From the IMG/VR virus record IMGVR_UViG_3300032249_000281, positions 1-20,851 of that record: a stretch of DNA of 20,851 nt; one strand, written 5' to 3'. Positions 18,101 through 20,851 of this stretch are shown here, one piece after another. The DNA comes from a virus. The stretch's first letter is position 1. The number at the start of each line of letters is the position of its first letter. The position numbers and the translations under genes are program-made. A model generated the notes under the pieces. The model was given only the letters and a program-made list of their open reading frames with translations, searched no databases and was not told the origin of the DNA.

Positions 18101-18940
18101 GTTTTCTAGTCCCTTACCAGAAAAGCCTGCTGCTGCTGCATCTGCTGCAGTCTTGATAGTATCTGCAACCGTAAGCCCATATTTTGTATATTCATCTGCT
18201 AATGCACGAATATTTTTTAAAGCAGCCTCTGTTGCTCCTTGATCTGTAAAAATATCTCCATAAACTTTTTTAAATCTAATTACTTGAGTTTCAATTTCTT
18301 TAAATACTTTTATTGCCTGAGTACCAAAAAGCATAAGTGGAATAGTAAAACCAACCATGAGTTGGCGACCTGCCCATTGTGTATTTTTACCAAAGTTTAA
18401 AAGTTTTGTAGATCCATCATCAATAAGTTTGTTCATTATTTGTTGACGCTGGGTTGCCATCATCAACTGTGTAGTTAGGTTCTGCATGTTCAATGACTTT
18501 GGAGTAAACTTCATAGAGTTCATTGCACCCTGAGCATCACGTCCTAATTGAACATACTGCTGCTGTAGAGTCTTTACACGCTTATCTACAAGTTTTTCAA
18601 TAGTGTCAAACTCACGACCAAACATCTTTCCAAATGTTTTGGTAGATGCTGCACCATATCTAAAATATTCTTTAAGTGATAGTTTTTGTCTATCTAGGCT
18701 TGTAGCAAACTGCTCAGATGCAGTGCTCATTCGTGTCATTGATGCTGTCCACTGGCCAGTGGCATTTACATTGTGTAGAAGAGATTGTGCGTATTTTGCT
18801 TGTGCTGCTGCTGCAGTCTTTGTTCCAACAATTAAAGAGCGGTTAAGGGCTGTGAGTTCCTTCTCAAGTAAACGCAGTTGCGCCATTGCTTGCGAAGTAT
18901 CAATATTTATAAAAATATTGGTATTTGTATCCCCAGCCAT
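9176..18940 (-). CDS. Giant tail tape measure protein carrying a kinase-like domain (3254 aa)
   Basis: The TMP sets tail length, is packed in the tube lumen and is ejected before the DNA. Visible order: N-terminal helices; a TP901/PhageMin_Tail-type region at about 180-500; hydrophobic segments at about 194-211 and 537-572; a repeated linker at 676-724; an unrecognised module at 725-1059; VPGF repeats at 1060-1066 and 1090-1096; a kinase-like domain at about 1132-1330; a second linker at 1413-1458; a Met-rich hydrophobic stretch at about 1587-1670; a Gly/Ala-rich hydrophobic stretch at about 1910-1952; a long coiled coil at about 2685-3000; an Ala-rich stretch at 3021-3107; and a C-terminal VPAMLTPGEFV motif. 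GAAGG lies 10 nt upstream of the ATG. The stop overlaps the next start. The TMP call is very secure; the kinase call is from motifs. Confidence 0.95.
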   Translation of the reverse strand: MAGDTNTNIFINIDTSQAMAQLRLLEKELTALNRSLIVGTKTAAAAQAKYAQSLLHNVNATGQWTASMTRMSTASEQFATSLDRQKLSLKEYFRYGAASTKTFGKMFGREFDTIEKLVDKRVKTLQQQYVQLGRDAQGAMNSMKFTPKSLNMQNLTTQLMMATQRQQIMNKLIDDGSTKLLNFGKNTQWAGRQLMVGFTIPLMLFGTQAIKVFKEIETQVIRFKKVYGDIFTDQGATEAALKNIRALADEYTKYGLTVADTIKTAADAAAAGFSGKGLENLVEQTNKLAVLGGVTQEKALETTIALKNAFQIDTGAMAGTIDFLNAVENQTVVALEDLTEAIPKVAPVIQQLGGDVKDLAYFMAAMQEGGISAAQGANALKSGLASLINPSNAASKAAAAVGINIKGIVEANQGNLRNTVTGFAQALQPLTDLERSRVIEKVFGKYQFARISALLNNLGREGTQAARVLQLTNASVEELAILSQRELKIQADSPMNKLAGSIERFKKSIAPIGELFAKVFTPVIEFIAKMAEKFNNLPEGIKKAIGIITVVVGGLGPIFLMTFGLLANAVANSVKGVQVLRKGYQQLAAGSTDAALKTQYLSQEELENISISNALYSKHQQLSAAYALESTALSSLMSVYARANATMGSFAATNPGMFMPRGGVVLPRKFAKGTTSVPGPKGAGDVIPAMLSPGESVIPTKQTQKYAGFINQIIQDKVPGFMAGRVGAFPAFGAAANVGRAVSTRGAIGASAPVISIASGSLTRPGLSGIRFTEGADGLVSVTVGSQSFRVRKEKVDELKSLLKDNQTWLESKGRLPGGPVSTKKGYADTTEGKLEHVLRTRLAGKDVLSPREVFSKLQKYDASKVRAVPKELKALRTRYKNSPIYKELVKTHKDEVKNLKLLSQTKGNPYGLTPDDLLKIQGAQGANAKEFRYSGALSHRFTDRQVGELPGLTQYKRNSPSNVFEEQSFLNKYFQDISKTSLGGMHISRRDQAQAALKMILDKPASKRSAIEKAVHATLDKRLASGYYEKFGAKTNQLSLLKDAGLTNSQIKELPRTGVPGFARGVVSLGMPIPFKTISKNRSMISDSVPGFIRGIAAVPRPVRTQNKQSQSVGRATEKELNIADFDKDKKGATPGGFRDISGKKYYVKQLKSGPEATSEVIASNLLSKFGGNAVPLQMFDKNIVGSRFIPTVKQSTKNSLDSWIGKQKDPKAAVKKLFLSYKRYATKDAVFNSLIGNVDTHAGNVMFDQKTGRFVNLDIGNSALAGFRGIQKPSDLLQKDVGDLKERVFKAAASHLSKKEIDALAKEIGITIPKNAKPRKINIKKQINNLADILGFDLTKTSTTVTSTNPSQNKFIQELIKQNPELSQLFDFGKLTSTSGKTFQEALQTVFTRMKNAQKDPFLYLSNGIFSVPGPKGAGDIQPAMLSPGEAVIPAKQSAKYMPLIQSMIADNVPGFEASNVTPWTGNPGSWRTDSSGDPVKDTPPAGTRSPDRVERAIDKFFDKPRVKKLGERIDKFAAQMSKATPKVADLGKTADKTTESFGKDKTRGFRGFLTGYGNVSPTVTNEDGTTRAATASERTNQRQMNRMNFTQKMMPMQMAGMMIPMAAGMVAQKNPEGAIAKNMNAIMMLSMLTMLLPMLNSPLKLLAATAVGLIAVFKMQAATIKKNIIEGQKQAESMTMTTKQLEELGKITGKVSITQVAQAKRAGRNTDIVPVSMEFGNNVISNSDFGKNLKKSFDTSMATLGSGPAVDSLVNQLGTAVSQGVLDRGQAESIAVALTRNLKDAKLELDVRGKLIQLLGPNGENILNNPLQVQLDLMASGERLQQAALDNMNLVAKQQTGINTKTEIAQLGAGAIGGGLLGARAGVQAANMVQMGSNAAAIARSEAAIAKATTEMTKVGKALAVARAVRTGGQVASLATGATGVGIVPGAIGLAVSTVIFGGIEAAIRSWQKGKEKAAIGKSAGMLQGIVSQNVAASQASIDALTSQYDSAIANLELKKKTLKTEKERTAVDEQIRDLESKKQGGLQTLRSKQANMLKTSADMLDQVSGPSIFEKISPLGSGRGAVRDKYMEAFAVGMQDKFKDNAPLKAQAAALQAELDAIGNDKITLEISTLVTSDVLAPAEASTLVNTLTTMGGDVQKRLEAIVSVQGTEGVQRLSTILTMLPNENNQRQLVFAIKNMDKADADETFSAIEELGKIPDYIGIDLNIETQKNNIVDLKARGKEIDALKKKFPNGQINLNALVKMQEEAGGPEKNLTLDAAIQQWTAISKLPKELQFQAMITIGSITESDSFDKILDRELESAFYAKNPDLNYSFVDPKREAAKKAALAAFKKDADNISEATSKYFSKVAPQLFGVGTVDDSKKGGATGNTNTGPTRDDSFLFDLAQRLKLVKEGAFDALKPLESLKKFLEDGGKKSINPGLDDQRGAIKQIEAAAKSAGIAIDKDFMEIIRGLDAEQFVLWSKTLFDISKNGRIKGLKDDFIIINEGFRKATIGGYIQDVKDASKEIEDQIVAHKALTDEGYNSIEIQKILQNATLTAKIAAQGGLKATKEEQAELNKEIQKTINLNYELSNIKLNENIAETKMQIEAYNRLSAAGVKQEVILEILKDKNNAWAIASADGTINTVDKFGDLINKTKEYSDLLELIRKQTLTFEQKTQDAIDANISALDLQAKTLQNQFDLDNFQLKADIKIAEGEVEKINKDIEKEQDKIDKINLELKYDPNIGQNLLDDLQEEINDAQRKIEFDFDRPIQKLQDRSTILSNDLTLIDKAADEINEKYDKQEEALSKISQLNSDIAAQEKSRISLADALSQGDISAAAQMIQEMRANAAESANRSARDLLETRRKSEIENLRSASGMTKKQIQEEQFRIEQQIFALEQQSKIAKEAIIKIEDRIYNITELREAKLLDIRNIETVIDGFKFNQLATAQSKLDALQGELDKNQAILDAKLLAIDKEKLGWDSVQLKLDAYKDELKKINDGPLKTMKEIVDSIALALSQITSSKFKPTSPFITSKEAQEAADAAARAAYEASERAAYEAAALGFSAAGSLLDDGDRGITAAQQAANDAAAKAAWAASEIARTEIVTATNIKSLNKAVAEAQGILSPETIAVNMARALTKSESMTQAVGGTAAALSAARYTGQAMRYAEMVGKSSGGMINPKYFAAGGYSRGTDIVPAMLTPGEFVMSRYAVSSYGVDKMKAINSGTYEGEKVYNYNLSVNVKSDSNPDEIARVVIKQIQQLDNQKIRKQAN
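9346..9430 (-). repeat. C-terminal PAML-PGE motif of the tape measure protein, copy 3
   Basis: The protein segment GGYSRGTDIVPAMLTPGEFV near residue 3180 is a diverged third copy of the linker motif. It lies in the usual place for tape measure proteins, about 75 residues from the C-terminus, and is followed by a conserved-looking beta tail (YNYNLSVNVKSD). Confidence 0.7.
9816..9863 (-). repeat. 24-bp tandem repeat (two copies) in the Ala-rich region of the tape measure gene
   Basis: Two adjacent 24-bp units share the + strand core gcttcatatgctgctcgt at 9816 and 9840. They encode consecutive 8-residue units beginning AAYEA. The segment sits in an Ala-rich stretch at about residues 3021-3107 and looks like a recent in-frame duplication that lengthens an amphipathic helix. 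Confidence 0.75.
14567..14704 (-). repeat. Tape measure linker repeat, copy 2 (residues 1413-1458)
   Basis: This copy reads SVPGPKGAGD, then PAMLSPGEAVIPAKQSAKY, then DNVPGFEAS. It follows the kinase-like module directly, so the two full copies bracket both inserted domains. Short partial copies (VPGFARG at 1060-1066 and SMISDSVPGFIRG ending at 1096) separate the two modules from each other. Confidence 0.8.
14951..15547 (-). other. HipA/PI4K-like kinase domain inside the tape measure protein (residues 1132-1330)
   Basis: The segment follows the order of an atypical protein or lipid kinase. GGFRDISGKKYYVK could be the nucleotide-binding loop and strand, with K1150 as the ATP-binding lysine. 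E1161 in SEVIASNLLSKFG could be the helix-C glutamate. After a helical stretch comes NSLIGNVDTHAGNVMFD, with D1241 (catalytic) and N1246 (metal), then FVNLDIGNSA with D1260 as the DFG-type metal ligand. The D-x4-N spacing and the 'GN-x-D-x-H-x-x-N' form match HipA, CtkA and phosphatidylinositol-kinase families better than Ser/Thr kinases of the Hanks type. All key residues appear intact, so activity is plausible. The substrate is unknown. Confidence 0.65.
15764..16768 (-). other. Unrecognised inserted module in the tape measure protein (residues 725-1059)
   Basis: This stretch lies between the first linker repeat and the VPGFARG repeat. It is unlike the helical or coiled-coil body of the TMP. 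It is basic and mixed alpha/beta, with a short beta region (GADGLVSVTVGSQSFRVRK) followed by helices (EGKLEHVLRTR, LSPREVFSKLQKYD, AIEKAVHATLDKRLASGYY) and polar patches such as RYSGALSHRF and LGGMHISRRDQAQ. The His/Arg/Ser patches could belong to an active or nucleic-acid-binding site, but I recognise no catalytic signature. It occupies the same kind of slot as the kinase-like domain. A linker-only explanation is unlikely because of its varied composition. Confidence 0.4.
16769..16915 (-). repeat. Tape measure linker repeat, copy 1 (residues 676-724)
   Basis: The protein-level repeat begins SVPGPKGAGD, continues PAMLSPGESVIPTKQTQKY and ends DKVPGFMAG. Copy 2 at 14567-14704 keeps the same order with few substitutions. 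Similar PAML-x-PGE motifs are common near TMP C-termini in other phages; here they also frame the inserted modules. The repeat is clear in protein but diverged in DNA. Confidence 0.8.
18901..18920 (-). promoter_or_regulatory. Perfect inverted repeat at the 5' end of the tape measure coding sequence
   Basis: CAATATTT (18901-18908) and AAATATTG (18913-18920) form a perfect 8-bp inverted repeat with a 4-nt loop, placed 20-39 nt inside the tape measure gene. In mRNA it could form an AT-rich hairpin close to the initiating ribosome and reduce initiation or pause early elongation. It is A/T-rich, so it is only marginally stable and could be chance. Confidence 0.3.
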
Positions 18941-18960
18941 TAACCGCTAGCCTTCAACCG

Positions 18961-19290
18961 TTATAGTTCTTCTTGTGCTAAAGCAAGTAAAGCGGTATCT
19001 GAAAGATTGATTCCAGATGCAGCCTCAATAATTGAGTAAACTGTAGGAAGATCAATTACATCCTCAAGCTTCTCAATGCTTTCCCCCAACTCTGGCTTAT
19101 ACTGCTCCATAGCGATTGCTACACACTCAATTAAAAGTGTCATAGACTGATCGTTATCATTTTGGACTGCCCCCAAGCCCTCAAACTTTTTCATAAATTT
19201 ACGTAAAAGTGAGATCTTGAGAGGTCTGACCTTAATCTCTGTTCCATCAATCAAGGTTATTGTTTTTTCTTCATGAACTGTTGTAGTCAT
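18961..19290 (-). CDS. Short tail assembly chaperone, paralogue of the upstream long form (109 aa)
   Basis: The protein aligns along almost its whole length with the first 96 residues of the 240-aa upstream protein: both share ITLIDG, PLKI, IAM-x-QYKPE, LED and DLPT blocks, roughly 40% identity by eye with one gap. Its size and place just before the tape measure gene fit the short (gpG-like) chaperone that coats the TMP and recruits tube subunits. Here it is a separate gene rather than the unshifted product of a frameshift pair. The ATG is preceded by GAGAGGAAG, a much better ribosome site than that of the long form. Only 20 nt separate it from the tape measure gene, leaving no room for a T extension. 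Confidence 0.75.
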   Translation of the reverse strand: MTTTVHEEKTITLIDGTEIKVRPLKISLLRKFMKKFEGLGAVQNDNDQSMTLLIECVAIAMEQYKPELGESIEKLEDVIDLPTVYSIIEAASGINLSDTALLALAQEEL

Positions 19291-19315
19291 AACTTCCTCT
19301 CAGTAAGTTACCTTA

Positions 19316-19324
19316 ATTATAGCA
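19316..19324 (-). promoter_or_regulatory. Candidate extended -10 promoter before the short chaperone gene
   Basis: TGCTATAAT on the minus strand is a perfect TATAAT with a TGn extension, in the 42-nt gap between the two chaperone genes. A transcript starting about 7 nt later would have a short leader containing GAGAGGAAG. No good -35 box is seen at the right distance (CTTATA is weak), as allowed for extended -10 promoters. In AT-rich DNA such matches arise by chance. Confidence 0.35.
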
Positions 19325-19332
19325 TAAATAGG

Positions 19333-20055
19333 TTAATTGTTTATAAGAGATGGATCTCTGGCATCTTCATAATCAAGACCCATTCCAATACCAAACCCTG
19401 CTTTTCTAGCATTTTGTCCTTGTAGTGATAAAATGTCATTGCTGTCAGATGTAGCCCCACGACTAAATACCCTGGCTTTCATGTCTTCCCACTCTTTTTG
19501 ACCCTTGTCTTGATTTGTTGCACCATCTAAATCTACACCTTGAATTGCTGCAAGGAATTTTTTTTCTTGATAGTCTAAATCTCTAATAGATCCAATTGTT
19601 GTAACTAACTCTGGCATAGACATATTTAGTTCTAATTCTTGATAGTCTTTCCATATACCCAACAAAAATATCTCAGATTCCAGCTTTGCCAAATCTAGTT
19701 CGTCCCATCCGCTTCCATGGCTGTCATTTTTTAGAGCCTGCTCTTTTACTGGTTCATCTACTTCACCTTTTATACTTATACCGCCACCAATATTAATTAT
19801 TTTATAAATAGTTGGCAAATCAACATTGTCTTCAAGGTCTTGAATTGTTTTAGAAATTTCTGGTTTATATTGTTTCATGGCAATTCTTGCACATTCTGAC
19901 AAATAGGATATTGATTCAAGATCATTTTTTGCATCTTTAATTAAATGGAATGCCTCCATAAATTCTCTAAGATATTTAATCTTTAAAGGATAAATTTCTA
20001 TTTGTTCGCCATCTATTAATGTAATAATATCTGACTTGTATATTTTTGTAGCCAT
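19333..20055 (-). CDS. Long tail assembly chaperone, in-frame N-domain plus C-domain fusion (240 aa)
   Basis: Residues 1-96 are the N-domain shared with the short paralogue downstream. A polar linker (about 97-122) leads to a C-domain with EIFLLGIWKDYQELEL, then YQEKKFLAAIQGVDLDG and EWEDMKARVFSRG, and a flexible tail with FGIGMGLDYEDARDP. In most long-tailed phages the equivalent gpGT is made by a programmed frameshift; here the fusion is one open frame. A heptamer A_AAA_AAT at residues 108-110 could instead shift ribosomes to an immediate stop. The ATG at 20053-20055 has a poor Shine-Dalgarno, and the gene lies beyond a terminator, so expression should be low relative to the major tail protein. 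Confidence 0.75.
   Translation of the reverse strand: MATKIYKSDIITLIDGEQIEIYPLKIKYLREFMEAFHLIKDAKNDLESISYLSECARIAMKQYKPEISKTIQDLEDNVDLPTIYKIINIGGGISIKGEVDEPVKEQALKNDSHGSGWDELDLAKLESEIFLLGIWKDYQELELNMSMPELVTTIGSIRDLDYQEKKFLAAIQGVDLDGATNQDKGQKEWEDMKARVFSRGATSDSNDILSLQGQNARKAGFGIGMGLDYEDARDPSLINN
19726..19732 (-). promoter_or_regulatory. Candidate -1 frameshift heptamer A_AAA_AAT with immediate TGA
   Basis: On the minus strand the codons read CTA AAA AAT GAC. The last base of CTA plus AAA and AAT give the X_XXY_YYZ heptamer in exactly the right register. After a one-base backward slip the next codon is TGA. The product would be 110 aa, ending between the N- and C-domains. A small possible stem (CCAT/ATGG, loop of 8) begins 5 nt downstream. 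Such A-runs are common in AT-rich DNA, so this is a candidate only. Confidence 0.4.
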
Positions 20056-20069
20056 TATATCTATTCTAT

Positions 20070-20104
20070 CACAACAACAAAGCCCACCCCCGAAGGGATG
20101 GGCC
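20070..20104 (-). terminator. Intrinsic terminator with UUCG tetraloop after the major tail protein gene
   Basis: On the minus strand GCCCATCCC and GGGGTGGGC (20095-20103 and 20082-20090) pair over 9 bp, with one T-G wobble, around a TTCG loop. The T-rich tract TTTGTTGTTGT follows directly. This is the strongest hairpin in the window. It lies between the major tail protein and the chaperones, so it probably acts as a partial terminator and 3'-end stabiliser giving high tube-protein and low chaperone/tape-measure expression. Confidence 0.85.
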
Positions 20105-20110
20105 TGTTAT

Positions 20111-20127
20111 TAATCTAAACTAGATTA
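20111..20127 (-). repeat. 7-bp perfect inverted repeat directly after the major tail protein stop
   Basis: TAATCTA (20111-20117) and TAGATTA (20121-20127) form a perfect inverted repeat with a 3-nt spacer, abutting the stop codon and lying just before the terminator hairpin. It may form a small second stem in the mRNA, or be a protein-binding dyad. It is A/T-rich and may have no function. Confidence 0.4.
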
Positions 20128-20781
20128 TTATGCTGGTGTGTAGGTACGATCAATGATCTTACCGTATGAAGCAGATGTGTCTTCTGGAAGAAGACGGAAT
20201 GAAACTTCAAACATTGAAGGCTCATCACGCTTTGCAGATACTGTTACATTCTCAATTGAGAGTGCACGATATGCTGCATAAACACGCTCTACATTTGCTG
20301 AATTAGAGCAGTCACCTGTTCCAGGTCCAACTGCAACAATTCCACGCTCAACTGGGCACTCACCAATATCTCCTGCTGAGAGATTAAGTGTTTGTCCAGT
20401 TGATTGTGCTTTTCCAGATGATGCTCCTAGGTCAGCTGTCTGACCTGCAATAGCAAGCAATAGGTTTTCAAGAGTTGCTTCAGCAAAAGCAGTTGCAAGA
20501 TTTACTTGCATTCCTTGCTTATAAAGCTTTGCAACATCAAGAACCTGATCAACTGCAACTTCACCAAAATCTGGCTGGAACTGTAGTTCAAGACCATTCA
20601 TGGTATAACCCACGTTTGTAAAGTCTAGTCCAGAAGACACTGCGAAATCGCTTAGTGTGTCTCTGTAAGACTTATTGCTTTGGAAAGCTGGAAGATCTGC
20701 TGGAAGCATAGGCTCTGTAGCAACAAAGAATGCCGCTGCGCCTACAATGATATTATTTGACGTACCACGTGTGTATGCCAT
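20128..20781 (-). CDS. Major tail (tube) protein (217 aa)
   Basis: The protein starts MAYTRGTSNNIIVGAAAFFV and is a mixed beta protein: a central GYTMNGLELQFQPDFGEVAVDQV hairpin region, a helix (VNLATAFAEATLENLLLAIAG) and a C-terminal VSAKRDEPSMFEVSFRLLPE. This is the layout of siphovirus tube proteins (a hairpin, an AT(L)EN helix, then strands). Its position directly before the chaperones and tape measure gene is the standard one. The ATG at 20781 is chosen because AGAGGT lies 7 nt upstream; the in-frame TTG at 20802 would place that site inside the gene. The tight terminator after it, good ribosome site and GC-richer sequence fit a highly expressed gene. Confidence 0.85.
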   Translation of the reverse strand: MAYTRGTSNNIIVGAAAFFVATEPMLPADLPAFQSNKSYRDTLSDFAVSSGLDFTNVGYTMNGLELQFQPDFGEVAVDQVLDVAKLYKQGMQVNLATAFAEATLENLLLAIAGQTADLGASSGKAQSTGQTLNLSAGDIGECPVERGIVAVGPGTGDCSNSANVERVYAAYRALSIENVTVSAKRDEPSMFEVSFRLLPEDTSASYGKIIDRTYTPA

Positions 20782-20788
20782 ATTTATT

Positions 20789-20794
20789 ACCTCT
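20789..20794 (-). promoter_or_regulatory. Shine-Dalgarno AGAGGT fixing the major tail protein start
   Basis: AGAGGT ends 7 nt before the ATG at 20781. It argues against the upstream TTG at 20802, which has no comparable site. Confidence 0.75.
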
Positions 20795-20817
20795 ACTTTC
20801 AATAGAATTGATATTAA

Positions 20818-20850
20818 GTTTTGGGGTGTTTCCTCAAAACAATTATAACA
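20818..20850 (-). promoter_or_regulatory. Leader of the major tail protein gene: candidate extended -10 and hairpin
   Basis: TGTTATAAT (20842-20850) is a perfect extended -10 on the minus strand; the -35 position is beyond the window. Just downstream, GTTTTGAGG (20832-20840) can pair with CCCCAAAAC (20818-20826) around an AAACA loop, with one mismatch. If the promoter is real its start site would fall near 20835, cutting into the hairpin, so the two readings compete: promoter here, or a leader stem in a longer transcript. Confidence 0.4.
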
Positions 20851-20851
20851 G

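Noticed and set aside
9176-18940. Muralytic domain (lysozyme, NlpC/P60 or M23 peptidase) in the tape measure protein
   Set aside because: Such domains are known in other tape measure proteins, but I found no H-x-x-x-D/H-x-H or Cys-His catalytic pattern here.
19555-19570. Run of eight A residues in the C-domain of the long chaperone as a frameshift site
   Set aside because: It encodes the E-K-K part of a motif I take as conserved, lies well inside the C-domain and leads to a 30-codon unrelated tail. The heptamer between the two domains is a much better candidate.
20782-20802. Upstream in-frame TTG start of the major tail protein
   Set aside because: It would place the AGAGGT ribosome site inside the gene and has no site of its own; MAYTRG at 20781 is a typical start for this family.
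1-20851. tRNA genes, CRISPR arrays, integrase or attachment sites
   Set aside because: No cloverleaf, regularly spaced repeat or recombinase motif was seen; almost all bases are inside structural genes.

Overview
This window is the tail-morphogenesis block of an AT-rich (roughly two-thirds A+T by eye), long-tailed double-stranded DNA phage or prophage, most likely a siphovirus because no sheath protein is seen. Every gene is on the minus strand, so the block reads from right to left. Genes are packed with TAATG or ATGA overlaps or gaps of a few bases, and no stretch over 300 bases lacks a gene. No tRNA, integrase, CRISPR array or insertion sequence is visible. The host cannot be read from the sequence. 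The resemblance of several structural proteins to those of uncultured aquatic and actinobacterial phages suggests an actinobacterial host, but this is only a moderate inference from memory.

Right end (about 18.96-20.85 kb): the major tail (tube) protein gene comes first. It is followed by a strong hairpin terminator with a UUCG loop, which should lower transcription of what follows. Next are two paralogous tail assembly chaperones: a long one of 240 aa, in which the N-domain is already fused in frame to a C-domain, and a short one of 109 aa that is a second copy of the N-domain. The long gene has an A_AAA_AAT slippery heptamer between its two domains, and a -1 shift there meets a TGA at once. 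The product would be 110 aa, almost exactly the length of the separate short paralogue.

Centre (9.18-18.94 kb): a giant 3254-aa tape measure protein (TMP). It has a TP901-type N-terminal region, hydrophobic segments, a methionine-rich hydrophobic stretch, a long coiled coil and an Ala-rich C-terminal region. The main result of this reading is that residues about 1132-1330 look like a HipA/PI4-kinase-like protein-kinase fold: K1150, E1161, D1241-x4-N1246 and D1260-I-G. This domain and a second unrecognised domain of about 330 aa lie between copies of a repeated linker (SVPGPKGAGD...PAMLSPGE...VPGF), as if the TMP carries exchangeable cargo modules.

Left half (0-9.18 kb): a distal-tail-like protein, a 1471-aa tail hub with a lectin-like region, a 176-aa structural protein, a 610-aa probable receptor-binding protein, an FN3-like protein and a small fibre with an H-lectin-like C-terminus together form the tail tip and adsorption apparatus. 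The block ends with a zinc-ribbon protein overlapping a helix-turn-helix/AT-hook-like protein, which are possible regulators, and a partial gene running off the window.

Two starts should be corrected: the major tail protein begins at 20781, not at an upstream TTG, and the 176-aa protein begins at 4075, not at an upstream GTG. In each case the upstream codon lies at or beyond the Shine-Dalgarno sequence.
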